Assembly: GCA_006226375.1 (NCBI GenBank) | Contig: SBHC01000081.1 | Location: forward strand, 62,001-126,000 | Length of the DNA stretch: 64,000 nt | Origin: Deltaproteobacteria bacterium | GTDB taxonomy: Bacteria; Myxococcota_C; UBA6777 | Reading direction: 5' to 3' | Part shown: positions 54,359 through 63,381 of the stretch, piece by piece | Position numbering within the stretch: the stretch's first letter is position 1 | Layout of the letters: each line of letters starts with the position of its first letter | Program-made: the position numbers and the translations under genes | Notes under the pieces: model-generated | Seen by the model: only the letters and a program-made list of their open reading frames with translations | Database searches by the model: none | Told to the model about the DNA's origin: nothing

Positions 54359-55363
54359 TTACCGTTGCAAGAGAGTCACAGAGCCTTGAAGCTGGAAGTT
54401 GCTGCGAAGTTCGGGAATTTCTTTCTTCGCATTCGCTGCCCGGTTAGCCGTCACATGCCCCACGATGCCTCCTGCCAAAACGAGCAAGCCGGCACCGGAA
54501 GCGACACCTCCAGCCACAACCAAGGAACCTGCCGTGTCAAAGTCGCGATGGTACGCGTCTTCTTGTAGGTTAGCCTGGAGTTCGGGGTCACTGCGTTGGG
54601 AGTTGAGGTTGGCTTGTGACGCAACGCCCACCACCGCAAGAACCGCTCCAACAAAAGCGAGGGAAGCGCCCACAGCGTATCCTGTAATCACCAAAGGAGG
54701 CAACTTCTTCGCGACCAAGATGCGACGCTCACGAAGGACAACGCGAGCCTTCGTCACATTCACAAGAACCCGGTGCTTTCGTTTGATCGTAACGTTCCGA
54801 CGATTCACCGCCCGCCCAGGAGCTTTCACTTCCACCGTGTACGCGCCAGGACGAAGCTTCAAGCGAGCCTTCCCCTTCGCTTGCTCAGCAAACTTGTAAC
54901 CCTTGATAGCGATCACTGCGAGAGGAACCCCTGTCACCACAACTAAGGTGCCGTATCCAATTTTTTCGGTCAGGGATTGGACCAGCTTTTGATTGAGACG
55001 ACAGCGTCGAGCGGCTTTGCAGTACCCTTTGTTCAGGGAGCGCTGGAGGGCTTGGACAGCTCTCTCCTTCCAGTACGACCGAACGCCTGGAGCCGTTTGC
55101 TTCTCGCTGGCTTGGTGGAATGCGATCGCGGCATTTCTCAGGTAACGATCCTTGAGCAGATTCCGGATACCAGAGAGGGACTTGTTGGCATCTGCAACTT
55201 TAACTTGCTCCAAAAAGCAATTCCCCGAAGCCACAAACTTCTTGGCCTGGAACATGGACCGACAGGATTGTGCAGAAGCCCAGGCTGGACTTCCCAACCC
55301 AACAACCCAACCCATAAGACTGACCCAACCCACTGCATAGATGATTGCACGCAAGACCCACAC
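54359..55363 (-). CDS. PEGA-like domain membrane protein paired with kinase
   Basis: 334 residues, GTG start with AAAGGAAGGG upstream. Signal peptide ends at AWASA. Residues ~35-130 are helical, then a PEGA-like beta domain (LKLRPGAYTVEVKAPGRAV, GxYxVxVxxxG), and near the C-terminus two transmembrane helices (~218-245 and ~280-308). PEGA proteins are common partners of Hanks kinases in Myxococcota and are thought to act outside the inner membrane. The kinase gene follows after 4 bp. The N-terminal helical region has three Cys in CRSMF, CFLE and CKAARRC. Function beyond a surface or signalling role is not known. Confidence 0.78.
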   Translation of the reverse strand: MWVLRAIIYAVGWVSLMGWVVGLGSPAWASAQSCRSMFQAKKFVASGNCFLEQVKVADANKSLSGIRNLLKDRYLRNAAIAFHQASEKQTAPGVRSYWKERAVQALQRSLNKGYCKAARRCRLNQKLVQSLTEKIGYGTLVVVTGVPLAVIAIKGYKFAEQAKGKARLKLRPGAYTVEVKAPGRAVNRRNVTIKRKHRVLVNVTKARVVLRERRILVAKKLPPLVITGYAVGASLAFVGAVLAVVGVASQANLNSQRSDPELQANLQEDAYHRDFDTAGSLVVAGGVASGAGLLVLAGGIVGHVTANRAANAKKEIPELRSNFQLQGSVTLLQR

Positions 55364-55396
55364 CCTTCCTTTGTTGTGTTTGTTATCTGCGAGAAG

Positions 55397-56644
55397 CTAC
55401 TCTCCGTAAACAATCAATGTGGCAGAGACACGCCAACTTCCGCCCTTTGCAACTTTCTCAACCAGGTAACCAAAGGTGTGCTCCCCTGGAGTTTGGAACG
55501 CAGGAATCTCCCGAAGGATCGGCTGCGTCAAGCTACCCGGACACCAGTTGGCGCGCGGCGCCTCTACGCTGCGGATGTTCCCTGTTGGGTTCTCTTTGCA
55601 GCGCGTCCCGAACATGGTTTGAATCTTGGTACAGAACTTTGTGCAGTCGCTACGCCAAGGGGTAAAGTTTTGGTACTCCTTGCCATCGGCAAACAAGCGG
55701 TGTGTCCTTTTGCAGAATTCGTCAGCATGACCGATGCAAGCTTGATCAGCCGTGCCGCCGCCGTGCCCTGTCACTCGGTATTCTAGGACCGTTTTTCGAG
55801 TACCTTCGGGCAGCGTGAACTTCACCTCTTCCTTCTTGCCTTCGTTGTCTTTGTAATTGGTGTTGAAAAGCGGTATCACATCGATCACTCGGCTTCGATT
55901 GGGACCCGGAGTCACGTCCAGGTAAGCCGAGACGAACCAGCCACCGTTGGCTCCAGAGACCTGCCCTTTTCCATCGGACCAGGTACCAATGCTCACTTTC
56001 ATAGTGTGCTTTCCAGGCTTGGTGTTCGCCAAATGTGTCACGTCGATGCGGAAATCCATGGGGCCACCAAACGGCGTAATCGCTCGTACCAATTCAAACG
56101 CGGTAGGTTTTGGGTCTGTCTCACCGACAACAGGGCTCATCACAAACTCGAAGTTTCGATCGTAGGCATCGCACTTGGGAGGCCAGTTGTGCCCGGATGG
56201 ACGCGGATCATCCTTCCATTGCTCAAACGGGTAACATGTGGTGCGAAGAGCGACGACGAGTTCAACTTTCTCGTAGGTTCCCTTTTTGAACTCAAACTCT
56301 TTGGTCGCCTGCCTGACGTTCTCGTAGGTGGTACCTTCGTACTCTTTTCGGCTGTTGATGCGGGTTTTGTTGAACAACTCAATGCGATACGGATCGGGCG
56401 TGGGCTCCGGCTCTGGAGCGGGCTCTGGTGTGGGTTCGGGTCCAGCTTCAGGTCCAGCCTCTGCTGTAAAGGTGGAGTCATCGACGGTGCCCGTAGGTTC
56501 AGCCGATGCGTTGCCTTCTTTGGAAGAAGGCTCTGATGCAGAAGACTCTTGTGGGTTGGGTGTTGCATTGCTGCATCCAACGCTTCCCCACAAAGCGATG
56601 CCCACAAGACCTACCATAGCCAACCAAACACGATACGTTCTCAT
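55397..56644 (-). CDS. PNGase F-like lipoprotein
   Basis: 415 residues. Lipobox SVG-C24, followed by a Glu/Pro/Thr-rich linker (~25-95). The rest matches the two-domain jelly roll of peptide-N-glycosidase F (PF09112/PF09113), as in EFEFKKGTYEKVELVVAL in domain 1 and ANWCPGS, VLEYRVTGHGGG and FTPWRSDC in domain 2. Flavobacterial PNGase F cleaves N-glycans from glycoproteins; a lipoprotein form at the cell surface would deglycosylate host or prey proteins. Whether the catalytic acidic residues are retained I cannot decide by eye. I use the ATG at 56644 because it opens the signal peptide and GAGGGT is upstream. First gene of the minus-strand run ending with ltaE (33 bp to the next gene). Confidence 0.83.
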   Translation of the reverse strand: MRTYRVWLAMVGLVGIALWGSVGCSNATPNPQESSASEPSSKEGNASAEPTGTVDDSTFTAEAGPEAGPEPTPEPAPEPEPTPDPYRIELFNKTRINSRKEYEGTTYENVRQATKEFEFKKGTYEKVELVVALRTTCYPFEQWKDDPRPSGHNWPPKCDAYDRNFEFVMSPVVGETDPKPTAFELVRAITPFGGPMDFRIDVTHLANTKPGKHTMKVSIGTWSDGKGQVSGANGGWFVSAYLDVTPGPNRSRVIDVIPLFNTNYKDNEGKKEEVKFTLPEGTRKTVLEYRVTGHGGGTADQACIGHADEFCKRTHRLFADGKEYQNFTPWRSDCTKFCTKIQTMFGTRCKENPTGNIRSVEAPRANWCPGSLTQPILREIPAFQTPGEHTFGYLVEKVAKGGSWRVSATLIVYGE

Positions 56645-56805
56645 ACAAGTACCCTCATTCGTCAGAGGCAGCAAAACGGAGTAACACCAAGACTTTGGAA
56701 GCAAGAGACATCCTAGAGAAGCCTCATCCTTCCGTTTCATCATGACAACAGATCCGCCCCAAAAAAGCAATATCCCTTAGAATCTTAGAACGAGGAGGTG
56801 GAGAT

Positions 56806-57999
56806 TCAAGTCCCTTCCCCAAACAAATGCTCTTCAAGCTCACCTTGCCAACGTTGCCAGGAGTCGCTGGAAGCCGGAGGCTCGGAAGGAACGACCTCAC
56901 ACAAAGCCAATGTCATATCATCGTGTCGAAAGCGAGTGTTGTAGGCGATGTCGATCAGCCGTTGGCACCTCTTGGCGATGGGTTCGCTGGTATGGGAAAG
57001 TACATCACGAAGAACCGTCAGCGGTACGATGTCGCAAAATCCTTGGGAGGCCATCACAAAGACGTCGCCAGGTAGAAGCTCAACGGAGCCGACCATCACC
57101 TCTCCTTCCCCCCACCCCAACGCGTTGGAGCGAGACACCAAGGCACTCTCACTCCGCGAGAATAAAGGCGACACATCCTCTCCGAACAAGGAAACCGAAG
57201 GGCCATGAAGTGCAGAAGACTCTCCCTGTCCCAATGGGATGTAACCTTCAGGTTGGCTGTCTTCAGCTCCTTCAATAGCAGCATTTTTGGCGGCTGCTTC
57301 GGAAGAAACAGGCAGCGGCACGGAGCCAGGGGCAAAGACGTCCAGCTCCCCTCGACGCCATCGAAAGAGAGGAACTGGCCCGACACGGACAAGATGAGCC
57401 TGACCATGAGCGACAAAGACGCTCGCAAGAGCAACACCCATGCCTCGCCACTGGTGCTTGTTGCGTAAGGTTTCCCGAAGTTCGTCGTGCACCTTTTGCA
57501 AGCAGCCCAAGAAGCCCATGGTTTGGAGCGAAACGTCATGAGCGGACGGAGCGAAAAACTCGCTGGAGAGATGCCAAGGATCCGCTTCCAAAACAAGCTC
57601 GTACAAACGTTGGAGCACCCACAAGGCGGCTTGTCCTTCAAACCCTCGGCCTCCTTGCTCAGCAACCAGCCCCGCCCAACTGGTTAATGGTACCAAGGCA
57701 AAGTTTTCGCGCGTTCGCTGACGGCCCCATCCGCAGAGGGTTTGGCCGGCTGCGGCACAAGACCAACCGTGGGTCCGCCAGGTTTCTTTGCTGCGATGAT
57801 GCACATGAGGTTCGACCCAGCGTTTGGGCTCAAACAACACGCTGCCCTGCCCCTCCGGTGGCGCACAAACGGTCCCGCCCGGAAGCCCTCCAAGGGCCTG
57901 GGTTTGTGCTCTCCCCAACTGTTCAACTGTGCGGGCCAACAGACCCAAAAGGGTACGAATCAAAGAAGGTTCTCTCGTTCCATCCGAACAGGTATCCAT
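56806..57999 (-). CDS. Degenerate PP2C-like protein (probable pseudophosphatase)
   Basis: 397 residues. The fold pattern of PPM/PP2C phosphatases is visible: GRQRTRENFALVPL (normally RxxNEDA), GGRGFEGQAA, GMGVALASVFVAHGQAHLVRVGPVPLFRWR, GDVFVMASQGFCDIV and RHDDMTLALCEV. But the metal-binding Asp residues are mostly missing: the DGxGG motif is EQGG, the GDSR motif is GPVP and the SDG motif is SQG; only the final DD remains. It therefore may not hydrolyse phosphate and could act as a binding or sensing protein instead. N-terminal ~90 residues are of no known type. Divergent from the fatty-acid CoA ligase gene, 115 bp apart; 161 bp of noncoding DNA separate it from the PNGase F-like gene. Confidence 0.72.
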   Translation of the reverse strand: MDTCSDGTREPSLIRTLLGLLARTVEQLGRAQTQALGGLPGGTVCAPPEGQGSVLFEPKRWVEPHVHHRSKETWRTHGWSCAAAGQTLCGWGRQRTRENFALVPLTSWAGLVAEQGGRGFEGQAALWVLQRLYELVLEADPWHLSSEFFAPSAHDVSLQTMGFLGCLQKVHDELRETLRNKHQWRGMGVALASVFVAHGQAHLVRVGPVPLFRWRRGELDVFAPGSVPLPVSSEAAAKNAAIEGAEDSQPEGYIPLGQGESSALHGPSVSLFGEDVSPLFSRSESALVSRSNALGWGEGEVMVGSVELLPGDVFVMASQGFCDIVPLTVLRDVLSHTSEPIAKRCQRLIDIAYNTRFRHDDMTLALCEVVPSEPPASSDSWQRWQGELEEHLFGEGT

Positions 58000-58114
58000 C
58001 GTAGCCCCAAGGCTTATTCCACCTTACCCCCGTTGGGCAAACCATTGCAACTTTCTCCGAAGTGCAGTACATCCGAGGGGCATTGCCTGGAACAAAATGA
58101 AACGGAGACATACG

Positions 58115-59920
58115 ATGAGCACAAAGCAATTCACCTCCCTTGTCGACATGCAAGAAACCTCCTGCAAAGATTTCGCCAACAACAAATTGTTTGGAACCAA
58201 ACGCAACGGCAACTACGAATGGATCACCTACAAAGAGTTTGCAGAGAAGGTGGACCAATGCAGAGCAGCTCTTGCAGCACTAGGAGTGACCAAGGGAAAC
58301 AAGGTCGCTGTGATTGCCGACAATCGCGTGGAGTGGGCCGTTGCAGCCTACGCCACCTACGGACTCAACGCTCACTATGTCCCCATGTACGAATCCCAGC
58401 TCCCCAAAGACTGGAAGTTCATCATCGAAGACTCTGACGCTGTGGTCCTTCTCGCGGCCAGTACGTCGATTTACGATAGCACCAAAGACTGGCCGGGCGA
58501 AGTCGGTCAGCTTCAACATGTCTTGTGTTTTGATGCACCTGCATCAGAAGAGCACTCCTTCGCAGCGCACCTCAAGAAGGGTGCTCAAAACCCCGTCGAT
58601 TCAGCCTCACCAAGCGCGGACGAAGTCGCCGGACTGATCTACACCTCTGGGACAACAGGGAAACCCAAAGGTGTGGTGTTGAGCCATGGAAACTTTATCT
58701 CCAACGTCAACGCCATCCACAAAGTCTTTCCCATGTCGGACGAGGACGTCAGCTTGAGTTTCTTGCCCTGGGCTCACTCCTTCGGCCAAACCGCAGAGCT
58801 TCACGTCCTCTTGAGCATGGGCGCAGGGCTCGGTCTGGCCGAAAGCCCACGGACGCTTCTCGACAACTTTGCAGAAGTTCGACCCACTCTTTTGTTCTCG
58901 GTTCCCCGTGTGTTCAACCGCATCTACGACGGCCTGCAAAAACGAATGGCCAAAGAATCGGCCTTTAAGAAGTTCATGTTCCAGCGCGGAATCGCCGTCG
59001 CCACCGAACGTCGCAAGCTCACCGAGCAGGGCAAATCAAGCTTCCTCCTGAACCTACAGTATCGTATCTTTGACAAGCTCGTCTTCTCCAAAGTTCGCGA
59101 TCGATTTGGGGGTCGGATGCGATACGCATTCTCCGGTGGAGCGGCCCTTTCCAAAGAAGTCGCAGAGTTCATCGACAACATGAACATTGTGGTGTTTGAA
59201 GGCTACGGATTGACCGAGACATCCCCGATCGTCTGCGCGAACCGCCCGGGTTCACAAAAGATTGGAACGGTGGGAAAGACCATCCCTGGCGTTGAAGTCT
59301 TTATCTGTGACGAAAACCAGAAGGTTCAAGCCACAGGCACCGAAGGCGAAGTGGTTGTGGTTGGGCCCAACGTTCTCCAGGAGTACCACAAGCGCCCCGA
59401 CGCGACCGAAGAAGTGATCTTCGATTTGAATGGAAAGAGAGCCTTTCGCACGGGTGATATGGGACGCCTTGATGACCAGGGCTACCTCAGCATCACCGGC
59501 CGCTTCAAGGAGCAATACAAGCTTGAGAACGGCAAGTATGTGGTCCCCTCACCGCTGGAAGAGCAGCTCAAACTGAGTGGATTCCTCAACCAAGTCTTCG
59601 TGTATGGAATGAACAAACCGTACAACGTCGCCCTGGTTGTCCCCGACTTTCCCGCGTTGGAAGAATGGGCCAAAGACGAAGGGATCTCCGACCTCTCCCC
59701 CGAAGGGCTCATTGCGAATCCCAAAGTTCACGCTAAGATTGGCGACGAGCTTGCCCAGTATGGCGCAGAGTTCAAAGGCTACGAGAGACCCAAGAAGTGG
59801 GCCTTGCTCAAAGATGAGTTCTCTGTCGAAAACGATATGATGACGCCCAAGATGAGCATCAAGCGCCGCAATGTCATCAAGACCTACCAAAGCAACCTCG
59901 ACGAACTCTACGAAAGCTAA
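58115..59920 (+). CDS. Long-chain fatty-acid--CoA ligase (FadD15-like)
   Basis: 601 residues of the AMP-forming ANL family. A3 motif YTSGTTGKPKGVV, YGLTETSP, RTGDMGRLDDQGYL and GRFKEQYKLENGKYVVPS are present; the insertion pattern (LPWAHSFGQTAELH, KVRDRFGGRMRYAFSGGAA) is that of long-chain acyl-CoA synthetases of FadD15 type. It activates fatty acids for degradation or lipid synthesis; a link with the polyene cluster is not implied. GGAG six bases before the ATG at 58115; an ATG at 58097 is also in frame. Followed after 23 bp by the CAP-domain gene. Confidence 0.93.
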   Translation: MSTKQFTSLVDMQETSCKDFANNKLFGTKRNGNYEWITYKEFAEKVDQCRAALAALGVTKGNKVAVIADNRVEWAVAAYATYGLNAHYVPMYESQLPKDWKFIIEDSDAVVLLAASTSIYDSTKDWPGEVGQLQHVLCFDAPASEEHSFAAHLKKGAQNPVDSASPSADEVAGLIYTSGTTGKPKGVVLSHGNFISNVNAIHKVFPMSDEDVSLSFLPWAHSFGQTAELHVLLSMGAGLGLAESPRTLLDNFAEVRPTLLFSVPRVFNRIYDGLQKRMAKESAFKKFMFQRGIAVATERRKLTEQGKSSFLLNLQYRIFDKLVFSKVRDRFGGRMRYAFSGGAALSKEVAEFIDNMNIVVFEGYGLTETSPIVCANRPGSQKIGTVGKTIPGVEVFICDENQKVQATGTEGEVVVVGPNVLQEYHKRPDATEEVIFDLNGKRAFRTGDMGRLDDQGYLSITGRFKEQYKLENGKYVVPSPLEEQLKLSGFLNQVFVYGMNKPYNVALVVPDFPALEEWAKDEGISDLSPEGLIANPKVHAKIGDELAQYGAEFKGYERPKKWALLKDEFSVENDMMTPKMSIKRRNVIKTYQSNLDELYES

Positions 59921-59943
59921 CCCCCCCTTTGAAGAAGAACCCC

Positions 59944-60558
59944 ATGAATCGACGTTGTTGCTTCTCCTTCCTCTTTGCCGTGTTGGTTTGTTCCACCACA
60001 GGTTGCCCGAAGACCTCGTCTCCTCCGAGCCAATCCTCCTTGTATCAGAAGTGGCCTGCATCGTTTCGCCTCTCCCCGCGGGAGTTGGAGCGACGGGTAC
60101 AACGGCAGGTGAACAAGGAACGGCGACGGAATGGTTTAGCGCCCTTGCGATGGGATGTTCGACTCCGCCAGGTGGCCTACCAACACAGCTTAAGCATGGC
60201 CCGAAACAACTACTTCAGTCACACCAACGAGCGGGGTGAGAGTCCAATGCAGAGGGGCTTTCGTGTTGGGCTTCGGTGCTCCAGAACAACACCGTCTGGT
60301 TTGCGGCGCAAAGGAATCGGAGAAAACCTCTTCCAAAATCACCTGTACTCTGCCATTATTTACAGGGAAACAAGAGCAGGACGCACTCGGCGCTACCGTT
60401 GGAGTCATGCCCGAGAGATCATTGCAACCACAGTGAGGGGTTGGATGGAGAGCCCCACCCACCGGCAAAACATCTTGTCTCGTCTCTACACACACGGTGG
60501 AGTTGGAGTGGCCATCAGCCTGGATGGAAAAGTGTACATCACCCATAACTTTTGCTAG
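59944..60558 (+). CDS. CAP-domain (SCP/PR-1-like) lipoprotein
   Basis: 204 residues with lipobox TTG-C21. The mature part is a CAP domain (PF00188; YkwD-like): VNKERRRNGLAPLRWD, SLSMARNNYFSHTNERGESP, GIGENLF, WMESPTHRQNIL and GVGVAISLDGKVYITHNFC; the family His/Glu residues in FSHTN and GENL are retained. A ~30-residue insertion near 110-145 is longer than usual. Bacterial CAP proteins are secreted and often bind lipids or act as proteases; the role is unknown. Ten bases separate it from the next gene, so they are cotranscribed. Confidence 0.88.
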   Translation: MNRRCCFSFLFAVLVCSTTGCPKTSSPPSQSSLYQKWPASFRLSPRELERRVQRQVNKERRRNGLAPLRWDVRLRQVAYQHSLSMARNNYFSHTNERGESPMQRGFRVGLRCSRTTPSGLRRKGIGENLFQNHLYSAIIYRETRAGRTRRYRWSHAREIIATTVRGWMESPTHRQNILSRLYTHGGVGVAISLDGKVYITHNFC

Positions 60559-60567
60559 GACCGGATC

Positions 60568-63351
60568 GTGTGGCAGTCTGCAAGACAACCCTGGCTCTCC
60601 CTTCGGAGTCTTCTCACCCTTAGCCTGTTGGGCCTGCTAAGCCTGACGACGATAAGCTGCGAAAAGAAAGCCGAAGGAACTCTTGTACTGGAAGCCGGTG
60701 CTTGCAACCCCCGTCAGTTGCTCACCAACAACCCCAATTACGCCCTCCGTGACTTGAAACTCGGGCTCCTGACTCACCCCTACAACAACCTGTTTGCTCG
60801 TGGATTTGAACGGGGTTGTATGGTCTCGATGTGGGCCAGCCAACCCAATGACGACGGCAACCATCCCTACGTCAAGGCGCTGCGAGTGCAACCCGATGGA
60901 ACCTTTACACCCATCGATAGCAGCGGACCCGCTGACCTTCTCTTTGATGTGCCCGACGACTCCGGCGTCAAAGACCTACACTTTCGCTTGTACTTCCTTC
61001 GACCGGATGCTGTGCTGAATGTGCAAGAGCACAAAGAGATCTGTCGCGCGATGCAGCGGACAACCTATCGCTGCTTTGACAACAGCAACCAAAAACAATG
61101 CTGGTTCTACCTTAAGATTTACCCCAAGGACAAAGACGGTAACTTCACCTTTGGCGCAGGCTACAACTCCTCCTGTCGGCTGTGTGCGCCCGAGCTATGC
61201 AACGGCAAAGATGACGATTGTGATGGAACCATCGACAACACACACGGGCTCAAAACGTTGTTGTCACGCTCTTGCTTCACAGGTCCAAGCGATGCTTTGT
61301 TTGACGGAAGCAACGGAAAAGGTGAATGCCGACTGGGAGAGCAGCGGTGCGACAAAGGCACCTGGCAAGCCTGTGTAGGACAGGTCACTCCAGTCAATGA
61401 GACCTGCAATGGCAAGGACGACGACTGCGACGGTCGAGCCGACAACGGCGGCGTATGTCCCTCCGGCCAGATCTGCCTGGATGGTTCTTGCCAGCTATCC
61501 CTTTGCCGTCCTGGAGAGGCCCCTTGCGACTCCGCCTGCGTCAACTTCAACGAAGACGCCAAGCATTGCGGTGGTTGCAGCAAGGCCTGCAAGGAAGGTG
61601 AACGTTGCGCCTCTGGCCAATGTGTCACAAGCTGCCCCAGTGGAACCTCCACGGTGTGTGGTTCAAGCTGCATTGACATCCAAACCAACCGAAACCACTG
61701 CGGTGCCTGCGACAACAAATGCCAGGACGGACAGATCTGTTTCTCCGGTCAATGTGTGCTGTCCTGCCCCTCGTCGGCCCCCGAATGTGGACTCGACGGC
61801 CGCAAAACATGTTGCCCCGGAGCCTGCTGCAACAACGTCTGCCTGGACACACAGGCCAACAGCCGACATTGTGGGGCCTGCAACCAGCCTTGTGCGGGTG
61901 GCTCTCTCTGCTTCGGCGGAAAGTGCGTTTTGACTTGCCCCGACTCTGCGCCCTTGTGCGGTCCGGCCGGTCAGAAAACATGCTGCTCCAACACATGCTG
62001 CAGCGACGCCTGCATTGACACCCAAACCAACCCACAACATTGCGGAAGCTGCGGCAACGCCTGCCCCAAAGGACAAGTGTGTGTGTTGGGACATTGCACC
62101 TTGTCCTGCCCCAACGGCACGGCCCGCTGTGGAACGCCCGAAAAACAAGTCTGTTGCGACGGAACGTGCTGCAACAACGCATGCATCAACGTGAAAACCG
62201 ACCGCCAACACTGTGGGTTCTGCAACAACGCTTGTCCTGACGGCAACGTCTGTGTTCAAGGTCAATGCCAGCTCTCCTGCCCACAAAATTCCCCCAAATG
62301 TGGCGTCCCTGGACAGGAAGTTTGTTGCCCTGGAAGTTGCTGCAACAACCGCTGCGTTGACGCCAAAGTCGATCCTCAACATTGTGGAGGGTGCAACCAA
62401 AACTGCACCACAGGGCAAACATGTGTCCAAGGGGTTTGCCAGTTCGCTTGCCCCCCAGCGCAACGACTTTGTGGGACCGAATGCGTGAACATTCAAGTGA
62501 ACCCACTCCACTGCGGTGGCTGCAACCAAAAGTGCGGCGCAAACGAACGCTGCGACAACAGCACCTGCCGACTCTGTCCTTCTACAGCACCTGCCTGTGG
62601 AGCCCCTGGTCAACAGAACTGTTGCAGCCTGAGTTGCTGCAACAACACCTGCATCGACCCACAGACCAACCCACAGCATTGTGGTTTCTGTGGCAACGCA
62701 TGCAAACCCGGTGAATACTGCCAGAATGGAACCTGCACAAGCTGCCCTGGGGCTCTTTCCAAGTGTGGGACGTCGTGCTGCAACGCGGCCAACTGCTGCA
62801 ACAACACATGTGTTGACACCCAGACCAACCCCCTACACTGTGGTGCCTGTGGCATGGCTTGCCAGACCGGACAGACCTGCTGCTCTAGAGCGTGTGTGGA
62901 CCTCTCCAGCGACACCGCCAACTGCGGCACCTGTGCCAAAAGCTGCGCGGTCACCCAAGCTTGTTCAGCCGGGAACTGCTGTGCAACCGGTCAGATCTGG
63001 TGCGGTCAACAATGCATCAACCCGCTCACCGACAACAACCACTGCGGCACCTGCGGGAACGCCTGCTCCACCACGACCCAATGCACCGCCGGAGCCTGTG
63101 TATGCAGAACCGGAACAACGCGATGCAACGGAGAGTGTGTGAACCTACAAATCGACAGTCGCCACTGCGCCGCCTGCAACAACACCTGCCAAGGCGGCAA
63201 GATCTGCAACAACAGCACGTGTGTCTGCCCCGCAAACACAGTCATTTGCAACAACGTCTGTACGGACACACAAACCAGCGCCCAACACTGTGGAAGTTGT
63301 GGGAACGCTTGCCCGACAGGACAAGTCTGCAACGCCGGTCAATGCCAATAA
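60568..63351 (+). CDS. Cys-rich repeat lipoprotein with MopE-like motifs
   Basis: 927 residues, GTG start. Lipobox TIS-C31. An N-terminal globular domain (~32-200) precedes two CNGKDDDCDG motifs (MopE-type metal-binding, PF11617) at ~210 and ~285. Then comes a tandem of about 13 units of ~36-55 residues, core HCGxCxNxCxxGxxCxxGxC, interleaved with CCPGxCCNNxCIDTQTNP, similar to STIG1-like or EGF-type Cys modules. One unit has NCGTC instead of HCGTC. Comparable stalk proteins occur in Myxococcota surface and predation systems; it may act as an outer-membrane adhesive stalk, and Cu or Ca binding is likely for the MopE motifs. Convergent with the beta-propeller gene, 30 bp apart. Confidence 0.88.
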   Translation: MWQSARQPWLSLRSLLTLSLLGLLSLTTISCEKKAEGTLVLEAGACNPRQLLTNNPNYALRDLKLGLLTHPYNNLFARGFERGCMVSMWASQPNDDGNHPYVKALRVQPDGTFTPIDSSGPADLLFDVPDDSGVKDLHFRLYFLRPDAVLNVQEHKEICRAMQRTTYRCFDNSNQKQCWFYLKIYPKDKDGNFTFGAGYNSSCRLCAPELCNGKDDDCDGTIDNTHGLKTLLSRSCFTGPSDALFDGSNGKGECRLGEQRCDKGTWQACVGQVTPVNETCNGKDDDCDGRADNGGVCPSGQICLDGSCQLSLCRPGEAPCDSACVNFNEDAKHCGGCSKACKEGERCASGQCVTSCPSGTSTVCGSSCIDIQTNRNHCGACDNKCQDGQICFSGQCVLSCPSSAPECGLDGRKTCCPGACCNNVCLDTQANSRHCGACNQPCAGGSLCFGGKCVLTCPDSAPLCGPAGQKTCCSNTCCSDACIDTQTNPQHCGSCGNACPKGQVCVLGHCTLSCPNGTARCGTPEKQVCCDGTCCNNACINVKTDRQHCGFCNNACPDGNVCVQGQCQLSCPQNSPKCGVPGQEVCCPGSCCNNRCVDAKVDPQHCGGCNQNCTTGQTCVQGVCQFACPPAQRLCGTECVNIQVNPLHCGGCNQKCGANERCDNSTCRLCPSTAPACGAPGQQNCCSLSCCNNTCIDPQTNPQHCGFCGNACKPGEYCQNGTCTSCPGALSKCGTSCCNAANCCNNTCVDTQTNPLHCGACGMACQTGQTCCSRACVDLSSDTANCGTCAKSCAVTQACSAGNCCATGQIWCGQQCINPLTDNNHCGTCGNACSTTTQCTAGACVCRTGTTRCNGECVNLQIDSRHCAACNNTCQGGKICNNSTCVCPANTVICNNVCTDTQTSAQHCGSCGNACPTGQVCNAGQCQ
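61489..63348 (+). repeat. Imperfect tandem repeat encoding ~13 Cys-rich units
   Basis: In-frame array of Cys-rich modules of unequal length. Unlike the regular 144-bp array at 23377 the units vary and have diverged, suggesting an older expansion. Coding repeats, not CRISPR. Confidence 0.8.
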
Positions 63352-63381
63352 CCCGCCACAACATCTTGGTTTGTTGGCTCT

